Positions 53,716 through 64,000 of a DNA stretch of 64,000 nucleotides are shown in pieces. A program made the translations under genes and the position numbers. This DNA is from Gliomastix tumulicola (taxonomy: Eukaryota > Ascomycota > Sordariomycetes > Hypocreales > Bionectriaceae), in the NCBI GenBank assembly GCA_001599755.1, contig BCHX01000001.1, positions 3,844,001 to 3,908,000 of the forward strand. Reading direction: 5' to 3'. The notes under the pieces are model-generated. The model worked only from the letters and a program-made list of their open reading frames with translations. It searched no databases and had not been told where the DNA came from. Each line of letters begins with the position of its first letter. Positions within the stretch are counted from its first letter, which is position 1.

Positions 53716-56206
53716 GACCGTTGTCGTGGCATTGAGAAAGGAGGCGTTTCACATGTTGCAGGACGCAATGTTATGATTGCGACCTTGTGTGACGGATTAT
53801 TATAGACTAATTTCTCGGGTCGAATGCAGTGTCGGATTTCTAATTGATGATTTTGGCGACTCGATCGTCGCTCGTCGCGTTAAACGCGTCGTGGAGTTGA
53901 GGTGGAAGGTGTGGCTGACCACTAATCGCACCTTCCTCGTCCCAGTATTGACGTGGCTGGTGGTGGCTTAATCCCCTGAAAAGTGAACTTCGCTGGTAGA
54001 ATCACACATCTACTACTACAAGTACAACAAGCGTTCTATATCATTCAATTGTAGATCTACACAAAGATGAATGAGACCGAAATACTCTTCCTACTCAGGG
54101 CTCCGTACTCACACCTTTGTACTGGTGCTATAGATTCTCCATGGAGGGGGGGGGGGCCGGGCGGTGGCTTGTGATAGTGCCGCTGATGCGCAAGGGATGA
54201 CCTGCATTGTGCCATCAGCAGAGCCGGCAGACTCCGAGTCTCCCCAAAATTAACATGTCAAATTTCGCGGAAACGGAAGACATAGATGCTGCTTTGGGAG
54301 TGCAGCGCGCCAAAAGACCTCGTTGAGCAAGGATGCGCAATCCGCATTTGTCTCTGGCTGTCTCTCCCCTCGCAGGAGCATGCAGCCGGCCACCGGTGAC
54401 GGCCAAGGGTTCTGGGGCATCCATGCGATGGCGAAAGTCCAGATGATTCGTATTGACAAGTGACGGGCCCCTCCCAGCCCCTGGAGATAAGGGGTTGGCT
54501 GCATGTCGTGTTGTCTATTGTTGTCAATTCTGAGAAAGCGTTGGCTGGTTGGGTGCATTGCTCCCAAGCCTAGCAGCCGTTGGCGCCCTTTTTTCATGCA
54601 AGGGGCAAGGTTGGACGATGATCAGAGGGGACAAGAAAGGCCGTTTGCTGTGCCTGACTGGTACCTTGCTGAACAAAGGATGACCGAGGTAGTATTGGCA
54701 CCCCCTCCAGCATTCCAGTCAGCCGTCATTCATCTTAATGCACAGGCACCCTGTCTCTCAATGGCGAGACATTTTTTGTTGGCGGAGGGCTTCCCCTGCA
54801 TATGCGACCGTATTCGTCCAGCGACGAGCGAAAAAAAAAAGAGAAAAAGAAATTCAGGTACATATCGCGTCTTGTGCTGGTGTGGGACAGGTCTGCCCCC
54901 TGCAGGCCTGACGGGACTTGCTCCATCCATCCCGAGCGCCGCAGAGGCTTTCGCGATAAGCTTGAAGGTGTCAATAATAAAGCCAGACTCTCCCGAGATG
55001 AGATGCGCTGCTCTCCCGCCAAAGCGCGACGTTGTCGTGGGGTGAAGCGGGCTGCCCATGCCCACACTCATATGCACTCTGTGCGCGCGCCCGCATGTAC
55101 GGGCTACCGAGTACATGACCGATCATTTCCCTTTGTCTCTCCTGGTGTGCGAATTTCGGGGGCTTGTCGAAATCGAGCTCCCCCTCCGACCTGCGATTGA
55201 TTGACTGGTCGCTCGCTGCAGGCAAGCAGCGTCAGGTGCTAGTACTTTTTTTCATTGGATCTCAGGCCGTCTGTCTGAAAGGAGTGGCCCAAGCTCCAGC
55301 CAATGGTGAGACAGTCCTTCTAGACGGGCGGGCACAAACATGTTCAGTGTCTCAGCGGGAAGAGAGGAGGCAGTCGATGTGCACAAACTAATTTGATCGG
55401 CGATCGAGGCCTTGGGGGATGATTGTCTGGCCCTGTTCCCTTCAGAGTGTCGAGCCGAGATGATTTTGTCAGTGTGAGTCGTGTGTAGTACGAGACCGCT
55501 TCAATCCGTCCCTGCTGCGATCCTTGTCGCCTGTCATCCTGTACGGTGCGATCAGCGAGCCGATCACGGTCCAGACACGCCCATTGGAGCACGACCGCGA
55601 CGATAACACGCGTGCTGATTGGACGACTGCAGGCGTTGGGTGGAAATTTAGGGTCCTCCTGCACCGTGCTAGCTCCCGGCGCCGCACTATGAGACGGCCA
55701 CCAAAGTGCAGTGACTGCAGTCGCTAGCGGCATGTAGAGAGTCCTAGCGCTTGGCGCTGTCCCGTCCACCATCGACAAAAGGCCGGCCGGGGCGCTCCAC
55801 TGTGTGCCCTCCATTACAGCCCTGCTAGCTGTCGGGTTGGAAGTTGGAAGCATCCGGGCCTGGAGGGCACCGTAGGGGGTACAGCGAGATACCTGGGCCG
55901 TGCAGGGCTCTGCATTGGTCAGCCAGTACCGCTCAGGTAGCGGCCTGTGGGCACCCAACCCAAGCCACCACCACCACCAAGAGCCCATACGAGGGACTGG
56001 GCAAGCAGCGCCTGCAGTGCCTGCATTGCCAACCAACCGTCTGCTGTGCTGCCTTCCAATCAACCCCCGGCCTCCACGACTTAACATCCCAACCCGCCAA
56101 CGCATCAATCGATGCCCACTGCCGCTCGCCTCCCACAGCCCGACCAGTCGTCCTGCTCGACAATTCCCACAGATGCTGTAGAAGGATTGTGTGGCCAGGC
56201 CACGCC
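53716..56206. other. 2.5 kb intergenic region between TERT and the Rho GEF
   Basis: Contains both divergent promoters. A G-run occurs near 54147-54155 and an A-run near 54830-54840. The frame of the GEF is open upstream of its ATG to about 55844 but without an ATG. No supported gene. Confidence 0.5.
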
Positions 56207-58099
56207 ATGGACAGCGATATGATGGACGCTGCGGGCCTGCGAGGGCGAGGCATAGGGTCCCCAGACGGCGACGCACGACACCACCACCACCACCAGAACC
56301 TCCACCACTATCATCTCAACCAGCAAATCAGCACGTACGATCTCCCTCACCACTTGCTCCCTGAGGACCAGCACATACCCCCCACGAGCTCGCCACCACA
56401 CTTCGCATCCCTTGACCGCCCCGATCACTCCTTACCAGACCTCCAACATGATCTTGCGGCCGTGAATCCCGACGACTTCTACACGAGCTATCGAGCCCAC
56501 TATCCCGACACCGAACCGCCTGACCAGCTGCCCATGGCTTCGTCGTCTTCTTCCCGACCATCTGGGCGCACCCACGGCGACGGCCAAACGAATGGCCACG
56601 CCGGCACCTCGAAACAGTCGGCAACATCTTCGAACCGTTCCCTTCCTCGACCCAGCAATCTGCGATCGGTGTCGAGTCCGGCGGGAAACAAGAGTGGTAG
56701 CACCACACGAGGCAAGCAGCCGACCGGCAAACCGAGTGTGAAGGATCTGAAGAAGCGCTTCGACCAGGGCGACACGGCTTCCTCCATCCCCCGAGCCCCT
56801 CAGCAGCAGTCCGGCAGTGCGACACGGTCGAGGAAGGATGGTGTCAGCTCCTCCTCCAAGTCGAGGCAGGCCGTGCAACCCTACTCATCCCTCCGCAGCG
56901 GCGCCATGCAGGGCTCGGCAACGACGTCCTCGTCGCGGGGGCAAAGATCGAAGTTTGTCGCCGAGGATCAGGTGTCCCAGAATGTGCAATCATTCGCCAG
57001 CCGCGTCGGCAAGCCCCGAACCTTAACAGCGGGTAGTGCCAACTCAAATACTCTCAACAGCAGCATGTCGCCTCTTTCCCCGGCCTCGTCCCCTCCATTA
57101 TCTCCGTCCTCTCCGTCCGGTGCTCCTTCGACGGCATCTCAGGGGCTTCTCTTCGGCGAAATCCTCCCTGACCAGTACGACACCTCTGCTCTGGGTTTCG
57201 GCATCGAAGCCGTACGCCCGCGAGACGCATCCGAGGCCGATGATCACGACCGCTGGGCGCATCAGCGCAGTCTGTCAGATCCCGATATCGCGCCACCATC
57301 CCCAAGCGACTGGTACCACGCAGCAGTGCCCCAACACGCCGATGCGAACGCTGGGTTCCAGAACGGCCATCGTTCCTCAAGGGACCGCTCCAGTTCGTTC
57401 AACGGTGGTGCGAAGGAGAAGTCGTCACAGCGAATCAATCGCAAGCCGATCTCCCGAAACCCGGCCTCCTCACAGAACGTACCGCCGACTGCCTCGAAGC
57501 TTCCGTTGTCGGTGAGGAAGCTCAACAGCCCGAACGGCTCTTCAAGCGCCTCATCAACCCGTTCTAATTCTCCGTCAACAACGAAAAGGCCCCATACCAA
57601 TGGAAGAACCTCGAGGGCAACAACTCCGACGACGCATTCTAAGACGGGCATCTCTCGAGCCAAGACACCGACTCAACCTGCGAGCTCTGGACGGAAACCG
57701 GCCCCGCCAGGTCTCCTCACCCCGAACAGCAACACCCGCCTCCAAGCATACATCACAGCCCCTCCGCCCAAGCTATCACCGCCTCTTAGGAGCTCTCGGC
57801 CCCGACAGCCCGTATCAGCAGCGACAACTGCGAGCTCGCGTATGAGAGCTGCCGAAAGGTCGAATGGAAAAGGTGGCGCCTCGTCAGAGTCTAAGCGAAG
57901 CGAAAGCACGACGCGTCGGCGGAAGATCTCTGTGGGACCCATAGATTTTGAACAACGGCGCGAGCACATTAGACTTGCGTACAGTAAGTCTCTTAGGGAG
58001 AGTCAGGCGCTGGAGGCGCGCCAGAGAGCAGCGGAGAAGAGGCGGAAGGAGATGGAAGCTGCTGCCAAGGCCAAAGCCGCTGCCGAAGCCGCCACAGCC

Positions 58100-58131
<32 letters not shown>

Positions 58132-61100
58132 AGAGTCCGCAGAACAGACCCTGGAGCCGAGGGTGTATGACCGAAATGCTCCTCTCACAAGCTTTGATGA
58201 GGAAGATGATCGAAGTGTCCCGACAGACGAATCTCCCACTGATCTTCATATTGTCATTGCCGAGGATATCCCTCGCGACATCTACAACGAGCTCAGCCCT
58301 ATTGCGAATGGCGCGCCAACGCCGGACTTGACGACGCCTGTCGCCGAAGCACCCCTGCAGAACTTTGCCTCTCCGGATCTTGGCGTCCCTGGGAGCTTCC
58401 CAGCGCTGAGCCCTCCCATGGATGATGGCGATGTGCCGTTATCAGCGGTGACAGCAACATCAGAGACGACAGAATTCGACATCGAACCTCAAGTAGACAT
58501 CTCAGCTCAGCCACCCTCACCTGTGACGGTTCCTATCACTATTGTCAACCCAGCCAGTCCTCCCCGGCCGGTCAGTCAACGAGCCGAATATCAGTATCCA
58601 TTCGACGAGGACTCCAGCCCAGTCGATCAGCCTGTGTCGGTGCAAGAAAGGACCTCAGAGCCTGAAGGTGGTGTGCCCGAGGAGAGGCCTACTCCCCAAC
58701 TCATTCCAGGAGCATTTGGGGATACCGACGACGACTACCACGAGCGAGAATCCCAACGCGACACGGTTTATGAGACGACAGTCACAATTTTGCCGCCTGA
58801 GGATGATGTCACTGCGCCTCCTATAAAAGTCAATGACACCGTGCCGTTTCCAAGATTAGAGCTTGAGGAGGACTCGGATTGCCACACGGACCTCGAAGAT
58901 GTGCCTCAGGTTTCGTCGCATCATGATCCTGGTGACGCGATGACAGATGCCTGCAGCGAGGATTCAGACGACCACGATAGAACCGACGATTGTCACTCGG
59001 AATCACGATTCGGCGACCAACCATCGTCTCACATCGCATCTTCATGCGCATCATCTGACATTGGTGATGGCTACGACCTCCAACATGTCCAAGATGACCA
59101 CTCTCAGAATTTGATGGTACCCCAAATGGGGGGAAAGCGGGCAAGTCAGCAGTCGGCTTGGACAGACCTTAGTGTGGAGAGTTCCGGACCATCGAATGTG
59201 ACAGTCTCGCCTGACCTGAATGGAGATCTGCAAGAACAGGGTTCTCCAACATATGGTCATGTGACGATATTTGGATCACAAGTTGTATCAAGGGACAGCG
59301 ACACTGCATCCAAGGATGTTTATGACGAGCATGCGAGCCCTCAACCAGCATATAGCTCACTTGAGTCGTCTGCGTATTTGGAGCAACACCGATTCGCAGA
59401 CGTCGATGGAGGTGATGGCTCCAATATCCCATACCTTTCGCAAGGGCATAGCGCCAGCTTGCCCTACGTTCCAATTCCCCCGGATCATGAGCCTCCGCCA
59501 ATCCCAGCACCGTTGTCAGCATCCGACATGGACTCGCGACGGGCGTCCAGCGCATTCTACGAGCAGTCGCAGTACGACAGCACTATGGTGCATTCGGACC
59601 GAGGAAGCGAGGAGTTCATGTCGCAGCTCGAAACTCCACAGACCACCGACAGCAACTCTATCGGCCCGTCTGACCAGTGGCCAGGTGCTGTATCACAGAG
59701 CAGCATTGAGGTGAAAGCCGTCGCTCCTGATGGAGAAGAACTCTCCGACAAGGAACGCCATCGCCTCGTTCAACGTCGCAATGTGATCAAGGAGCTGGTC
59801 GACACAGAGGCCGTCTTCGTGAGAGACATGAACATTGTGGAAGAAATCTACAAAGGCACTGCCGAGGCCTGTCCTAAGCTCGAAGCTAAGACCGTCAAGC
59901 AAATCTTCCGCAACACGGACGAAATCATCGAGTTCCACACCGTCTTCTTGGCTCAGCTCAAGGACGATGTCACCAGTGTCTACGTGCCCAAAGGAGGCCG
60001 CTCGGCTTTCGCAAAGGAGGACCCTAACAAGTCCGAGCTCAATCGATCCAACACGGTGGTGATTAATGATACCAAGGATCGCGCGACTGCCATCGGGCCG
60101 GCGTTCAGGGATAACATCGAGCGCATGAAGGCCGTCCATGAGACCTTCCTCAGAAGCAGTGACCAAGCAGCCAGGAAGCTGATTCAGATCCAGCAAGACC
60201 CGACCGTCAAAGTATGGCTCAACGAGTGCAATGAAGTCGCCAAGGAGCTGACGGCTGCCTGGGATCTCGACTCGCTTCTGATCAAACCCATGCAGCGAAT
60301 CACCAAATACCCTAATCTAATCATCACGTTGCTTCAGCATACGCCAGCCGACCACCCCGACCGAGAGCTGCTGCTGAGCGCCAAAGACTCGCTCGAGACG
60401 GCCATCATCGAGATCAACCAGACCAAGAAGAACTTCGAGCTCGTCGGCCAGATCGTTGGCAGGCAACGAAAAGGGTCGGATGTCAAGACAGGATTTGCTC
60501 GTGCTTTCGGCAAGCGAGTTGATAAGCTCCAGCCTACTGGGACACGTCCTCCAGAAGATCCAGTCTACGCAAAACTGAACGAGAAATTCGGCGACGACTA
60601 TCTTCGTCTCCAGGTAGTCCTCCGCGATGTCGAGTTCTACACGCGCCAAGCTACGAGTTACGTCCGGGAGTTCCTCAACTACCTTTCCTCCATCGAGCTG
60701 GTCATGAGGCTTCAGCCAGGAAGCTTCCCAGAAATCGAGAGCAAATGGGTCCAGTTCAACATCTCTATCCGAGATCTGGAGAAAGTCACCCTGGACGATC
60801 ATCTAGCCCAAGTGCGGAAACTTGTCATCGAGCCCTTCGAGCAGGTCATCAAGGCATACGGAAATCCGTCTCTGGCAATGAAGAAACGGCAGAAGCGGCG
60901 ACTCGACTATGAACGGATGGAGCAGCTGAAGCGGGCAGGCAAGACTGGCGACGCCAGGCTTATCGAACAGGTCGAGCAGTACGAAGCCCTCAACGACACG
61001 CTCAAAAAGGAGCTGCCCCAGTTGTCGGCTCTCACCGAGAGGATGGGCAATATCTGCTTAGGCAACTTCGTCAACATCCAGGCCAAGTGGTACGCCATCT

Positions 61101-62101
61101 GGAAGGAAAAGATGAGGACAGTGCTGGTTGACTGCCCTGACACGCCTGAAATCCAAGAGATCGTGGAAACCTTTGAGCGAGACTTCCCCTACGTCAGAGA
61201 GCAGGTCGCCAGCATCGGGATTGTGCAACCGACGCCCAAGGGCCGGGCCTCTCAGTCAACGGCGGCGAGCAACGACGACGTTGTGTCCAAGATCCGATCG
61301 CCTCGCCCGTCCGACGTGGATACCGTCCGAAGCCGACAGTTGTCTGTCAATGACGATGCCGCACCGTCTCTTCCTACCCCCGACTTCCTCAAGCGCAACA
61401 GCGGGTCGCTATCAATCTCACCAACCGGAGCAAAGCATAACATTCCTAGCCCCCATCAGTTCTACTACAGAGATTACTACGCCGGCCTGACGAACCAGAC
61501 GAGTAGCTCCTCAACGGGGACACTCGACATGACGGCAGCAAGCACACGCTCACCAGCGGGAACGGGTGCCACATCCACGAGACCGAGTACTGGTAGGAGC
61601 TTTGACTCGGGCGGCATTCCCAGGCCGAGTGTCGAATCAAACTACAGGAGAGACTCGAACACCACGTACAACTCTACATATCAGCTCCCCCAGGACCATC
61701 GTCGATTCTCGGGACTCTTTCATTCAGCCCTCCCTGTGTCCGATGGACCGGAGGACAGCCGGCGATCCTCAAGGGCTTCATCGCAGGAGCGAAGCCAGCA
61801 GCACGACTCATATAATGTTCTTTGGCTTGCAGCGTCCCTCTTCGAATTCAACATCGCCACAACAAAGCATGAGGCAGGGTATCCCTACCTCATCTATCAA
61901 GCTGGAGAGGTATGTTTCCCCATCCACTGGTCTCCGAGATGACCTCATAGACGCATGAAGCACCTACTAACAATAGTGTGATAGATTTTTGATGTGATTG
62001 CTGAGAAGGGCGAGCTCTGGCTCGCAAAAAACCAAGATGACCCCAAAGAGCAGGTCGGCTGGATTTGGTCGAAGCACTTTGCCAAACTCGCAGACTCATA
62101 G
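56207..62101 (+). CDS. Rho/Cdc42 guanine nucleotide exchange factor (DH-BAR-SH3)
   Basis: Two exons, 56207..61909 and 61985..62101 (phase 0; branch-type CTAACAAT-like sequence before the acceptor), encode 1939 residues. The first 1180 residues are disordered: His-rich near residue 25, many Ser/Pro tracts, and a basic/alanine-rich coiled segment near 590-640. The DH domain begins about 1187 (LVQRRNVIKELVDTEAVFVR) and has WDLDSLLIKPMQRITKYPNL near 1355. A BAR-like helical domain follows at about 1450-1670 (VTLDDHLAQVRKLVIEPFEQ...CLGNFVNIQAKWYAIWKEKM). The C-terminus is an SH3 domain joined by the intron (YNVLWLAASLFEFN, then IFDVIAEKGELWLAKN, ending WIWSKHFAKL). Architecture matches the DNMBP/Tuba and S. 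pombe Gef1 group of Cdc42 GEFs. The start is the first ATG of the frame; a further 5' exon is possible. Confidence 0.9.
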
Positions 62102-62771
62102 ACAAGCGCGCCATTGATTGAACATTGACCTACCACGGAGTTTTCGGGCATAGCGAATCACGACGAAACATGAGATATCCTTTCCAAGACCATTCAATTC
62201 TCTCGGCAACGAGGACTAGCCAGCACGCATACGACGATATACAATGCCTTAGACTTCAAGACCAGGCACCTGGCTTCTTCCATTCCTACGTTTTTTGATT
62301 CATTCACATTTTCGCGCAATCCCCTGTGGATCGGGCTGCACAATGTTGAGAGGAGAGGCAGACGACACATACACACGAGGTGGCATACGGCCGAGGAGAC
62401 GACTCACGGCAAGAACGGAACTTGCCGCAAGGAACAGACGGACGGATACAAGCAAGGGAACACAGCAGGGCGTTGGACGACAGCATCAAAATAAGCACGG
62501 GTAGCCAAGGCTACTTATTCATCATCTTCTTTTCTTCTATTCGCTGGCCCACCTGCAGAGCATATGGGCGACCAAAGCGACCATTTTCAGGGATTTCTTC
62601 TTCTTCTTTTCCTATTTTCTATGCTTTTCTCTTCTTCTTTTCTTCGCTTCTTCATTCGATGTTTCGCGGACGTTTTATCTTTTCATTTGATACCATGACA
62701 GTATTTGTATTTCTAGCTGGTAGCCGAAGGGTGGATGATATGGAATGAATGACATGATTTAATTCCTTGAG
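62102..62771. other. Convergent 3' flanks
   Basis: 3' UTR-like sequence with T/C-rich tracts near 62520-62660. No gene seen. Confidence 0.5.
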
Positions 62772-63796
62772 TTACTTATGATCATGGTGCTTGTCTGAAT
62801 CAGGATCTATGTGCTGGTGATGTTTAGCCCAGTCTTCGAAGCCCCCGGTGAATTTGTCGACGAGTGTCCTCATGGACTCGATGAGCCTGTCATATGTGAG
62901 TTAGCCTTCTCTCGGCCGAGACGAGCACTTTCCGTGGAATGGGTAGGCAGTAAGTATGCTCGCTCACATCTGACGGTAACTGGGGTCGTCTACGTAAAGG
63001 ATGGAATCCAGGATATTGACCCGGATGCCATAGAGCATGCCCCGATCTTCAAAATCCTCCTCGGGATATGTAGGAGGTTGGCTCAGGCAGTACTTATCCC
63101 GGTACGGCTGGTTGATCTCGTTCCAGGGTTGTCTCCATACCGCGAGCTCATCTGCACCCGCCTTCATATTAGCACTGGTGAGACTCGCAAGGGGATACGA
63201 AGGGACTGACACTCGTTGTGTGCGTAGAATGACGCGGCATCGAATATGAGGGGCATGTTCGTGTCGGCGTCCATGCTTGCGTTCCCGTGCCATAGGTCGC
63301 CGTGGATGAGGCTCGGCCTGAGCGTCCTGCCGCCCGTCTCCATCGGCCTCAGGAGTCGGGGGATGACCTGTTCGAAGAATGGTTGTGTGAGGCGCTGGAC
63401 CTCGTCGTCGGCTCCCCGTGCCCTTTGTTCCTGCTCAAGGAGGACGCGGGTCGTGCGAGCGAAGTACTCCTCCCATGTATCCGACCACCCATGCTGGATC
63501 GCCACGTTCCCATGGTACGTCGGCAGGGCAAAGCCGAACTTGCCCTTAGGCTTAGGAGACGACGACGTCCCACTCCGGCGGTGAAGCTGCGCGACCATCG
63601 AAGGAAACGTCTCGACGTCGGGGAGTACAGCCTTCATGTTCAGGAACTCGCAGAGGAGGAAGTGTACGTCCGGCAGGGACTCGTAGGTGCCCCAGGCCAG
63701 CGGCCGAGGGACAAATGTCGGCATGACGGCGTGGATGGCCGTCATGGCTGTGAACTCGGAGTGCACCATGCTGCGTCCTCGGTCACCGTATGTAGT
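62772..63796 (-). CDS. Fructosamine-3-kinase family protein, 5' end outside the window
   Basis: Three visible exons (minus strand), 63796..63211, 63151..62968 and 62886..62772, give 294 residues to the stop. The family phosphorylates Amadori products (ketosamines) on proteins, leading to deglycation. Motifs: TTYGDRGRSMVHSEF (after the upstream splice), PRPLAWGTYESLPDVHFLLC, kinase catalytic LIHGDLWHGNASM and metal-binding FDAASFYAHNEYELAVW, restored by the splice with donor GTCAGT. The third exon ends with a His-rich tail (KHHDHK). The N-terminal ATP-binding lobe (start codon and nucleotide-binding Lys) is not in the visible exons; the next exon upstream is beyond 63800, probably past the window edge. 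This is truncation by the window, not by mutation. Confidence 0.9.
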
Positions 63797-64000
63797 CTAT
63801 AAAAGATTGGCCAGCTCCCCGCCGCCCTGCGGGATAAAATGCGTTATTATAGGGGTCTTATGTGACATCTTTGCTTCTTAACGGAACGGGAGATGAAAGG
63901 GGGGGGGGGGGGGGGGGGGGGGGAGAGGAGAGGAGGCCCCGGACTGGCCGTGAAAGTCGGTCAAGAATCACTAGTCCTTACGCTCACGGACTCAGAGACC
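63797..64000 (-). other. Intron/5' part of the fructosamine-kinase gene
   Basis: This stretch precedes the acceptor TATAG of the first visible exon and shows no coding continuation in the right frame. It contains a 25-base homopolymer described separately. Confidence 0.5.
63899..63923. repeat. G25 homopolymer
   Basis: Twenty-five consecutive G residues on the plus strand (C on the coding strand of the flanking kinase gene), in a probable intron. Confidence 0.85.

Noticed and set aside
55844..56206. N-terminal extension of the Rho GEF by 121 codons
   Set aside because: The frame is open but begins at TTG and contains no ATG before 56207; the sequence is cysteine-rich and unlike the rest of the protein.
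1..64000. CRISPR arrays, prophage, viral copies or polyketide/NRPS clusters
   Set aside because: No regularly spaced repeats, viral genes or megasynthase modules were seen; the short tandem repeats found are simple microsatellites.

Overview
The window is nuclear DNA of a filamentous ascomycete (Pezizomycotina, most likely Sordariomycetes). The evidence is GC-rich coding sequence, many short introns (about 50-130 bases) with GTAAGT-type donors, and orthologues typical of that group: a Zap1/ZafA zinc regulator, a PalF/Rim8 arrestin, a wax-synthase-like MBOAT protein, a Zn2Cys6 regulator and a filamentous-type telomerase. Almost all genes are housekeeping. I see no virus, intact transposon, CRISPR array or obvious secondary-metabolite cluster.

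Layout. 0-14 kb: 3' part of ribosomal protein L35 (+), a six-finger Zap1/ZafA-type zinc regulator (-), a small predicted N-myristoylated protein (+), then the spliceosomal helicase PRP5 (-) head-to-head with a SAP30BP/HCNGP homologue (+), and a single-pass membrane protein (-). 14-16.3 kb is gene-free. 16.3-23 kb: a flavocytochrome b2-type 2-hydroxyacid dehydrogenase ending in a peroxisomal SKL signal (-), JAC1 (+) and PalF/RIM8 (-). 24.7-31.3 kb: CDC6 (-) divergent from a TspO/MBR protein (+), an ARG13/ORT1 ornithine carrier (-) and SHR3 (-). 31.8-40.6 kb: REV1 (-) divergent from a RED/IK splicing protein (+), a nucleoside hydrolase (+) and the TPC1 thiamine pyrophosphate carrier (-). 42-50 kb: an unrecognised acidic protein (+), a Zn2Cys6 regulator (-), an odd tRNA-Gly(CCC)-like gene (+) and an MBOAT protein (+). 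49.9-53.7 kb: a complete nine-exon telomerase reverse transcriptase (-). 56.2-62.1 kb: a large DH-BAR-SH3 Rho GEF (+). 62.8 kb to the end: a fructosamine-kinase-family gene (-) whose 5' end lies outside the window.

Themes. Three pre-mRNA splicing factors (PRP5, SAP30BP-like, RED/IK) and three DNA replication/maintenance proteins (CDC6, REV1, TERT) occur here, several in divergent pairs. The strongest regulatory signals are two ACGCGT (MluI cell-cycle box) elements 10 bases apart upstream of CDC6. The most unusual objects are the tRNA-like gene, which folds well but carries about 57 extra bases, and the peroxisome-targeted flavocytochrome b2. Exon boundaries were set by eye from splice consensus, reading phase and family conservation; every multi-exon CDS that is complete in the window sums to a whole number of codons.
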